Shown here: positions 1 to 4,878 of the stretch, piece after piece
Layout of the letters: every line of letters starts with the position of its first letter
Numbering within the stretch: the first letter of the stretch is position 1
Made by a program: the position numbers and the translations under genes
The notes under the pieces: model-generated
The model's database searches: none
What the model was told of the DNA's origin: nothing
What the model saw: only the letters and a program-made list of their open reading frames with translations
From: an uncultured delta proteobacterium
Lineage (GTDB): Bacteria; Myxococcota_A; Polyangia; Polyangiales; Ga0077539
DNA length: 5,865 nt
Reading direction: 5' to 3'
Assembly (NCBI GenBank): GCA_903860995.1
Contig: CAIOSS010001379.1
Coordinates: 1 to 5,865, forward strand

Positions 1-1174
1 GTAGGCCTCGCCCGAGCGGCCCCGCGCGAGCCGCGCCTGCCCGAGGTTGGCGAGGCACAGGCCGCTGCGTTCGTTGACCGCCACGCAGCTCGCCGCCAGC
101 GACTCGTCGCTGCGCCACTCCGCCGTGCGCCGCACCGTCAGCCACCCCAGCATCGCGGCCCACAGCACCAGCGCGGCGAGCGCCATGCGGCGCGGGCCGG
201 GCCGGTCGAGCGAGGCGGAGCGCTCCACCACGACGAAGAGGAAGGCCGCCGAGGGTCACGGCGCCGAGGGCGAAGAGGGGATCGGGACGAGCCGACGGGA
301 GCATCACCGAGAGGCCGTAGTCGGGGAGCAGCTCGAAGGGCGCGAGCAGCAGGGAGGTCGCGTGGCCGAGCAGCCGGACGGCGGTGACCTTCTGCTCGAT
401 CCACGGCGCGCTCACGAGGGGGTTGCTCGACGCCGAGAGCTGGTAGCCCTGGAGGGATCCCTCGACCATCCGGCGCGCCGCCACGGCCGCCGCGGCGCAG
501 GCGACGAGGGCGACGTAGCGGGGGACGAGGCCGCGCCGCGCGCGCGGACGGATCAGCGCGTCGCCCGCGGCGAGGACGGCCAGCAGCAGCACCGCGCTCT
601 CCTTGCTGAGGAGCGCGGCCGCCAGCGGCGCCGACGCGCGGCGGGCTGACGCGTGGGCGTGGCAGACGCCGACCGCGCAGAGGGTGAGGAGCAGCTCCGC
701 GCGCCCGACGAGCGACACCACGGCCTCGGTGTGGAGCGCGTGGACGCCGAAGAGCGCCGCGAAGAGGGCGGCGGCCCGCGGCCGGCGGGTGAGCCGCTGG
801 AACGACCACCCGAGCGCCGCGGTCACGGCGGCGTGCAGGAGCACGTTGGTGAGGTGGAAGACCCACGGAGCGCCGCCGCCCAGGGCCCAGTCGAGCGGGA
901 AGGTCAGGGTGACCAGCGGCCGCCAGTTGCCGATGCTGAGCACCTGCGACCGGTGGAACCCGAACCAGTCGCGCACGAACACCTCCCCCCACGGGACGCG
1001 CCCGGTCACCACCGCGTTGCGGACGATGACGTAGGTGTCGTCGAGGACGAAGCCGTCGCGCAGCGCACCGAGGTGCACCGCCACCGACAGCAGCACCGCG
1101 AGCGGCAGCAGGAGTCGATCGCGCGGCGTGACACCATCCGGGGCCGGCGGGAGGGCTGTCCGGGAGGGCTCCAC
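1..1174 (-). CDS. TMTC-like GT-C membrane protein with C-terminal TPR region, 5' part, frameshifted
   Basis: The minus-strand frame from a GTG at 1174 reads a polytopic membrane protein that continues past the left edge. Seen: a first membrane segment (residues 21-36), then the loop LRDGFVLDDTYVIVRN (38-53) with an acidic DD pair, then NWRPLVTLTFPLDWALGG (83-100), FHLTNVLLHAAVTAAL (106-121), HALHTEAVVSLVGRAELL (145-162), LLSKESAVLLL (188-198) and APFELLPDYGLSV (278-290). This order of motifs is that of TMTC proteins, GT-C enzymes that in animals transfer mannose from a dolichyl-phosphate donor to protein; bacterial relatives are mostly uncharacterised, so the substrate is unknown. After residue 310 the frame breaks: the same protein resumes in another frame (FLFVVVERS, later a TPR-like helix CLANLGQARLARGRSGEAY at the left edge). 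GTG 1174 is the only common start codon between the in-frame stop at 1211-1213 and the first membrane segment. It is divergent from the MAPEG gene. Confidence 0.82.
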   Translation of the reverse strand, partial: MEPSRTALPPAPDGVTPRDRLLLPLAVLLSVAVHLGALRDGFVLDDTYVIVRNAVVTGRVPWGEVFVRDWFGFHRSQVLSIGNWRPLVTLTFPLDWALGGGAPWVFHLTNVLLHAAVTAALGWSFQRLTRRPRAAALFAALFGVHALHTEAVVSLVGRAELLLTLCAVGVCHAHASARRASAPLAAALLSKESAVLLLAVLAAGDALIRPRARRGLVPRYVALVACAAAAVAARRMVEGSLQGYQLSASSNPLVSAPWIEQKVTAVRLLGHATSLLLAPFELLPDYGLSVMLPSARPDPLFALGAVTLGGLPLRRGGALRLARPARPAPHGARRAGAVGRDAGVADGAAHGGVAQRRVAGGELRGGQRTQRPVPRQPRAGAARAGPLGRGL

Positions 1175-1184
1175 GGGGCGCGCG

Positions 1185-1214
1185 ATCCAACGGGGCCGCG
1201 CGCTCGGGTGTCAA
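1185..1214 (-). promoter_or_regulatory. possible promoter for the TMTC-like gene
   Basis: The minus strand reads a perfect TTGACA at 1214-1209. With an 18-base spacer, TTGGAT follows at 1190-1185, matching three of six bases of a TATAAT box, including the last A and T. Transcription would then begin only a few bases before the GTG at 1174, giving a nearly leaderless message; this agrees with the lack of a Shine-Dalgarno sequence there. The -35 match is exact but the -10 is poor, and this GC-rich group often departs from the E. coli consensus, so the call is tentative. Confidence 0.25.
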
Positions 1215-1273
1215 GGCCGCGAGAGCGCTGCGGTTTGCCCGCGAGGCCTCGCCCGTGAGACCAGTTGTCGCCC

Positions 1274-1645
1274 ATGACCACGGCCTACTATTGCATCCTC
1301 CTCGCGGGCCTCCTCCCCTACGCCGCCACCCTCACCGCGAAGGCGGGCGTGAAGTTCGACAACAACCACCCCCGCGACTGGCTCGCGAAGCAGGAGGGGT
1401 GGCGACGCCGGGCCAACGCCGCGCAGAGCAACGGCTTCGAGGCCTTCCCCCTCTTCGCGGCGGCGGTGATCGTGGCGCACCTCACGCACGCGCCGCAGGG
1501 CCGCGTCGACCTGCTCGCGATGGTCTTCATCGCCGCGCGGGTGGCCTTCCTCGGCGCCTACCTCGCGGACGTCGCCCCGCTGCGCAGCATCGTGTGGTTG
1601 CTCGGCCTCGTGTGCTCCGTCGCATTGTTCTTCCAGGGCGCTTGA
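1274..1645 (+). CDS. MAPEG-family integral membrane protein
   Basis: This 123-residue protein has four predicted membrane helices (about residues 5-23, 57-71, 79-98 and 103-121). Between the first two lies the hallmark RRANAAQSNGFEAFPLFAAAV (45-65), the conserved arginine-asparagine-glutamate signature of bacterial MAPEG proteins. In eukaryotes the superfamily comprises membrane-bound glutathione transferases and eicosanoid-synthesising enzymes; short bacterial members such as this are usually annotated only as MAPEG proteins with no proven substrate. A glutathione- or thiol-linked role is inference. Length is typical and the gene looks intact. I prefer the ATG at 1274 over an in-frame TTG at 1265, because it puts the first helix directly at the N-terminus as in the family. 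No clear ribosome binding site precedes it. It is divergent from the TMTC-like gene, about 100 bp away, and its 3' end abuts the zinc-ribbon remnant on the other strand. Confidence 0.87.
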   Translation: MTTAYYCILLAGLLPYAATLTAKAGVKFDNNHPRDWLAKQEGWRRRANAAQSNGFEAFPLFAAAVIVAHLTHAPQGRVDLLAMVFIAARVAFLGAYLADVAPLRSIVWLLGLVCSVALFFQGA

Positions 1646-1654
1646 GCATCGGCC

Positions 1655-1860
1655 CCGGGGCGCCGTAGCCGCACGCGTCGCAGAGCCAGAGGCTGAAGCC
1701 CCCCCTGCGGGATCGAGCGCCCCAGGGAGAAGCGCCCCGTCGACTGCTCCTGGTGGGTCACCACCGGGAACAACGTACCCGCCGCGGACTCTCCGGGGAC
1801 GCGGAAGGTGTCGATCACCCAGAGCCTCCGGCCGCTGCACTTCGGGCACCGCGAGAGGCG
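1655..1860 (-). pseudogene. zinc-ribbon protein remnant, broken at a C7/G7 run
   Basis: The minus strand from 1860 reads RLSRCPKCSGRRLWVIDTF, then RVPGESAAGTLFPVVTHQEQ and GRFSLGRSIPQGG. At a run of seven G on this strand (1705-1699) the frame is lost. Removing one G gives FSLWLCDACGYGAPG, so the protein would have two CxxC knuckles, CPKC (codons 1848-1837) and CDAC (1682-1671), as in a small zinc ribbon. Short CxxC-VPGE-CxxC proteins resembling this are, as I recall, common in myxobacteria and without known function. I see no ATG, GTG or TTG upstream of the first knuckle; the first start codon, a GTG at 1818, would leave out CPKC. The frame-corrected 3' end runs into the MAPEG gene with no prompt stop. 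Both ends thus look eroded in addition to the homopolymer shift. It is divergent from the Uma2 gene. Confidence 0.6.
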
Positions 1861-1920
1861 CCGTGCTGCTGCGCTGAGCGAGGCTTGCCCGACCGGCGGG
1901 TCCCGCGCGATGCTCGCGGC

Positions 1921-2502
1921 ATGGGCGAACCTGCGGTGACCCTCCCGGATTTCGAGACGCTCTACCGCCAGATCCAGGCACTACCCGAGGGCGTGACCGG
2001 AGAGATCCTCGACCCCGGAGTGCTCCATACGATGGGACGTCCAGGGAAGGGACACCGGCGTGGTCAGCGGCAGATGCTCAAGACGCTCCGCGGCGTCGAC
2101 GCCAACGAGGGCGGCACCGGCTGGTGGATCGAGGTCGAGGCCGAGGTGCGCTTCGGTCCGCGGCTGCTGGTGCCAGACCTCAGCGGGTGGCGCGTCGAAC
2201 GTGTGCCCGAGATCCCGGACGAGAACCCGCTGACCATTGTTCCGGACTGGTGTTGCGAGGTGCTGTCGCCCGGGAGCACGGCGCGCGTCGATCGGCTGCA
2301 GAAGCTCCCGCGCTACCTCGCGGCGGGTGTCGGGCACGTGTGGCTGGTCGATCCGATGCTGCGGCTCGTCGAGGTGTACACGGGTCGCGATGGGGTGCCG
2401 GTGCGCGTCGCGGCGGGCGGCGACACCGAGGTGCTCCCGCTGCCGCCCTTCGAGGGGACGTTCGATCTGGCGCCGTGGTGGCTGCCGTCGACCGAGGGCT
2501 GA
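1921..2502 (+). CDS. Uma2 family (DUF820) putative restriction-endonuclease-like protein
   Basis: This 193-residue protein matches the Uma2/DUF820 group, which has a PD-(D/E)xK nuclease fold. Visible landmarks are an N-terminal GEILDPGVLHTMGRP (27-41) followed by GHRRGQRQML, a tryptophan-rich GGTGWWIEVEAEVRFG (64-79), the catalytic-type VPDLSGWRVERVPE (84-97; D86), and DWCCEVLSPGST (109-120; E113) with K128 downstream in RLQKLPRYLAAGVGHVWLVD. These are the spaced D...E...K residues expected of the active site, so it may be catalytically competent. Its true function is not established in the family; members are abundant in cyanobacteria and myxobacteria and often occur in many copies. The frame is open back to 1753, but homology starts just after the ATG at 1921, and the upstream stretch is antisense to the zinc-ribbon remnant. 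No Shine-Dalgarno sequence is evident. It converges on the degenerate minus-strand region beyond 2503. Confidence 0.88.
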   Translation: MGEPAVTLPDFETLYRQIQALPEGVTGEILDPGVLHTMGRPGKGHRRGQRQMLKTLRGVDANEGGTGWWIEVEAEVRFGPRLLVPDLSGWRVERVPEIPDENPLTIVPDWCCEVLSPGSTARVDRLQKLPRYLAAGVGHVWLVDPMLRLVEVYTGRDGVPVRVAAGGDTEVLPLPPFEGTFDLAPWWLPSTEG

Positions 2503-2920
2503 CTCTTCGACTTCTTCGGTTCGGCCGTGCTCTCGAACAACGCCGCGGAGAGCCCCTTCGCCCGGTCGTACTCGGCCGCGCGCGCGCCCCGAGCCGCTCC
2601 ATGCGCCGCGAGGTTCGTCACCGCGTCCCGAAGGCCGCGGCCGAAGGAGGGCCGTGGCGCGTGCGGTCCGGGGGCCCCCCCCCGCGCCGTCGGTGTCGCC
2701 CCGGAAGGGGGGAGTGGTCGCGACGGGTGGCGCACGAAGGCGCCGGGGTCGCTGAAGCGCGCGTCGAGCGCCGGGTCCGGAGCGCCCGGCACCAGCGAGG
2801 CAGGAACGCCAGCGACAGCGCCAGCAGCTTCGCCAGCAGGCCGGGACGCGCGGTGCCTCGACGGCCGAGCGCGGCGAGCGTTCCGGCGGCCACCACGTCC
2901 GGCGCCTGCGCGGACGACAT
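2503..2920 (-). pseudogene. unrecognised coding remnant with at least one frameshift
   Basis: This stretch shows strong third-position G/C bias on the minus strand, but the biased frame changes. From an ATG at 2920 the frame reads MSSAQAPDVVAAGTLAALG, then a hydrophobic LLAKLLALSLAFLPRW ending near 2792. Near 2790-2800 the biased frame becomes VPGAPDPALDARFSDPG and AFVRHPSRP. Around a nine-C run (2675-2683) the frame is ambiguous, and beyond it GRGLRDAVTNLAAHGAARG and AAEYDRAKGLSAALFES read well to about 2510. No stop follows at the natural end; the frame runs on into the Uma2 gene antisense. I do not recognise the family. The first segment is in frame with the GH5 fragment upstream, so the two may have been joined by a deletion. 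The alternative is one gene with several sequencing indels. Confidence 0.45.
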
Positions 2921-3486
2921 GGTCGTGGACGCCCGCGCCGCGAAGCCGCGGTGCACCGGACCGGGCGCGGACGCGAGCCCGGCGTTGCCCGCGCGCTCCG
3001 CCGCGAGGCGCCAGTCCGTCGCCATGTTGCCGTCGCCCCAGGTGGCCGCGCCGTGCGGCTCGTTGTGGAGGTCGACGCCGATCACCGTCGGGTCGTCGCG
3101 GTAGCGCCGCGCGAGCGTGATCCAGTCGCGAATCCAGCGCGCCTCGTCGTACGCGCCGGTGTACCAGAGCTCGGACCGGGCGTTGGCGTCGGGCCGGTGC
3201 CGATCGAGGATGATCCGGAGCCCGCGGGTTCGCGCGCCGGCGACGAGCCAGTCGAGCACCTCGACGGCGCTGAGCCCGCGAAGGTCGGGGTTCTGCCCGA
3301 AGTCGATGCCGTTGGGGGTGATGCCCGCGTCGAGCGTCTGGTTGCACCAGGGGACGCGGATGACGTTGTAGCCGAGCGCCCGCACCTGATCGAGCATCGA
3401 GGTCATGGAGCGCTGCCAGATGCCGTGCGGCGCGTAGTTCGATGTCTCGAAGCCGAACCACGAGAGCCCCGTGAGCCGCACCGTGC

Positions 3487-3504
3487 GCCCGGTCGCGTCG
3501 ACGA
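3487..3504. repeat. 18-bp direct repeat, copy 1
   Basis: GCCCGGTCGCGTCGACGA occurs here and again 43 bp downstream, perfectly matched. On the minus strand this copy encodes IVDATG of the GH5 domain start. The 43-bp offset means the two copies are read in different frames. Confidence 0.8.
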
Positions 3505-3529
3505 TCGAACTGCCCTGAGTGTGCAGGAA

Positions 3530-3547
3530 GCCCGGTCGCGTCGACGA
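3530..3547. repeat. 18-bp direct repeat, copy 2
   Basis: This is the second perfect copy of the 18-mer starting at 3487, 25 bp beyond the end of the first. On the minus strand it encodes SSTRPG, at the boundary between the non-family N-terminus and the GH5 domain. Confidence 0.8.
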
Positions 3548-3685
3548 GCCGGGCGCGTCGGAGGGGGGCACATCGGGCGCGCCGCCGGCGACGGAGTATC
3601 GCGTCGTTGCGACGGCGCGCGGCGTGTGAGACTCCGTGCGTGCGCACGCCGGGTCGACGACGAGCCGCGCGCGCACTGGAGTCGT

Positions 3686-3691
3686 AGGGAG
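3686..3691 (+). promoter_or_regulatory. ribosome binding site for the 3697 gene
   Basis: AGGGAG lies five bases before the ATG at 3697. It is the best Shine-Dalgarno match before any gene in the window, and it fixes that start against the upstream in-frame possibilities. Confidence 0.7.
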
Positions 3692-3696
3692 AACCG

Positions 3697-4686
3697 ATGA
3701 AGCAATCCGCCGCCGAGCGCCCGGACCCGTCGTACCACCGCAAGGCCGCCATCGCGCGCGGCGGGGCGCTCGAGCACACCGGCGAGGTGCGCGTCGCGCC
3801 GATCCCGGACTTCGACCTCGACCGCACGATCTTCAAGACCCTCGAAGGGGCCGCCGCGCGCTACGTGGTGCGCGCCCGCGTGGGGAAGGAGGCACGCTGG
3901 AACCCCGACGCCGCCCGCGCGGTGCAGTCCGAGTACGACGCTGCCTGCGCCGCGCACCCGCTGCCCGAGGTGAGCCCGGCGCTCACGCGCTTCCTCGTCG
4001 ACGAGTGCGACTTCGACGTCGAGCACGCGGACGGGTCGTTCCTCGATCACCTGTACTTCTGCTTCGAGTACGCGGTGCAGCACTACCCCCAGCGGTCGCC
4101 GCTGGTGATGCTGCTTCACTCGATCCTGGGCACGGGCACCAACACCTTCGCCATGCCCGCGGAGAAGATCCCCGCGCTGCGGCCGCTCATGAGCCCCTTC
4201 GAGTGGACCCACACGCAGGCCTTCCCCTCGGTGCTCCGGCTCCTCTACGCGGGCTCGCTGCGCCAGGCGCTGCGGGAGAACCTCCACCGCGCGGGTGACC
4301 TTCGCGCGATCCGCCTCCATCGCGTGATCGACAACGCGCCCATCGAGCTGTCCGGCGAGGACCTCTGGATCGCGCTCAACTACCAGCTCATCCACCTCGT
4401 GGATTTCCTCCCGGTGGCCAACTGGGGCGCGCACCAGAACGACACGTCGTTCATCCTCTTCCGCGACCTGTATGACCTGCTCGATCGGGCGGGGCAGCGC
4501 GAGGCGGTGGTGCGCTACACGCCAGACGCCGGGCCGCGGCGCCTCCACGGCGAGCGGCTCGGGTTCGGCGCGTGGCTCACCACGCTCATCCCGGTGCGCG
4601 CGAGCGAGCAGATGGCCGCGCGGTCGGTCAGGCGGTACTCCGAGCGCATCGGCCACTCGCTCGACTACACGCTCACCTGGGCGTAG
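3697..4686 (+). CDS. conserved-looking protein of unknown function, 329 residues
   Basis: I do not recognise this protein, but its codon bias, ribosome binding site and single clean frame mark it as a real gene. It has no signal peptide and no clear membrane helix, so it is probably cytoplasmic. The N-terminal 35 residues are basic and loosely ordered. The core carries closely packed aromatic and histidine residues: DGSFLDHLYFCFEYAVQHYP (112-131), then LVMLLHSILGTGTNTFAM (136-153), PFEWTHTQAFPSVLRLLYAG (167-186), ALNYQLIHLVDFLPVANWG (226-244). The histidines H118, H129, H141, H172 and H233 could bind a metal or haem, but this is only a pattern. The tail YSERIGHSLDYTLTWA ends at a TAG. Its closest neighbours are the divergent GH5 remnant and, 192 bp downstream on the same strand, the P450; a shared oxidative role is possible but unsupported. 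Confidence 0.82.
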   Translation: MKQSAAERPDPSYHRKAAIARGGALEHTGEVRVAPIPDFDLDRTIFKTLEGAAARYVVRARVGKEARWNPDAARAVQSEYDAACAAHPLPEVSPALTRFLVDECDFDVEHADGSFLDHLYFCFEYAVQHYPQRSPLVMLLHSILGTGTNTFAMPAEKIPALRPLMSPFEWTHTQAFPSVLRLLYAGSLRQALRENLHRAGDLRAIRLHRVIDNAPIELSGEDLWIALNYQLIHLVDFLPVANWGAHQNDTSFILFRDLYDLLDRAGQREAVVRYTPDAGPRRLHGERLGFGAWLTTLIPVRASEQMAARSVRRYSERIGHSLDYTLTWA

Positions 4687-4714
4687 CGCCGCGAGGGCGA
4701 CGCGACCTGCCGCG

Positions 4715-4813
4715 CGGCGCATCGTCGACGACCTGAAGGGGATGTTCCGCGCGCCGTAGCTGGCGCGGGATCGGCGACGTCAGGTCCCGGGGCGCACGTC
4801 GACGATGGCGCCG
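4715..4813. repeat. nested inverted repeat between the unknown gene and the P450
   Basis: Three nested stems can be drawn. The outer arm 4715-4730 pairs with 4797-4813: 16 base pairs, with one bulged base at 4807. Inside it, ACCTGA (4731-4736) pairs with TCAGGT (4780-4785). Innermost, CGCGCC (4750-4755) pairs with GGCGCG (4762-4767) around a six-base loop, extendable by TCC/GGA across one bulge. No run of T follows, so this is not a typical intrinsic terminator, though it may protect or end the upstream transcript or form part of the P450 leader. The outer arms share the self-palindrome CGTCGACG, which eases chance pairing in such GC-rich DNA. Confidence 0.5.
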
Positions 4814-4878
4814 GCGAGCGCGCGCGCGCGGGCCGTGCCTCTGGCGGTTCATTGCGGGTCGCGAGACGCTCCGGCCCG

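Larger units (their letters stand above)
2981..3676 (-). pseudogene. truncated GH5 (cellulase-type) glycoside hydrolase
   Basis: From a GTG at 3676 the frame reads a GH5 catalytic domain beginning near residue 48: GFLHTQGSSIVDATGRTVRL, then TGLSWFGFETSNYAPHGIW (69-87), LGYNVIRVPWCNQ (101-113), RGLRIILDRHRPD (151-163), ELWYTGAYDEARWI, and the acid/base motif GVDLHNEPHG (200-209; E206). GH5 enzymes are usually secreted and cleave beta-glucans or beta-mannans. Homology ends abruptly after AAERAGNA (residue 232, near 2981). The second half of the barrel, including the nucleophile glutamate, is absent in all three frames, so a working enzyme is not encoded. The open frame runs on to a stop at 2618-2620 through unrelated sequence. 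No signal peptide is seen, and the first 47 residues look non-family, so the 5' end may also be altered. The GTG lies only 20 bp from the divergent gene, leaving no room for two separate promoters. Confidence 0.75.

Noticed and set aside
138..1214. A 358-residue minus-strand open frame of mostly Arg, Ala, Pro and Gly.
   Set aside because: It is a shifted-frame shadow of the TMTC-like gene: the motif-bearing membrane protein lies in the neighbouring frame, which has the G/C-ending codons.
1753..1920. A 56-codon upstream extension of the Uma2 gene.
   Set aside because: It has no family similarity and overlaps the zinc-ribbon remnant on the other strand; homology begins just after the ATG at 1921.
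2313..3836. A 507-residue minus-strand open frame.
   Set aside because: Most of it is a shadow of the GH5 frame and of two plus-strand genes. Only its stretch from about 2790 to 2510 shows coding bias, and that is reported as part of the remnant.
3403..4722. A 439-residue minus-strand open frame opposite the 3697 gene.
   Set aside because: It is antisense to a gene with a ribosome site and strong codon bias; its composition (Arg, Glu, Val, His repeats) is that of a GC-rich reverse shadow.
4746..4770. The inner hairpin as a Rho-independent terminator for the 3697 gene.
   Set aside because: The stem is short and bulged and no T-rich tract follows on either strand.
4821..4830. An alternating CG run (cgcgcgcgcg) as a possible Z-DNA or regulatory repeat.
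   Set aside because: It is short and expected in DNA of this composition.
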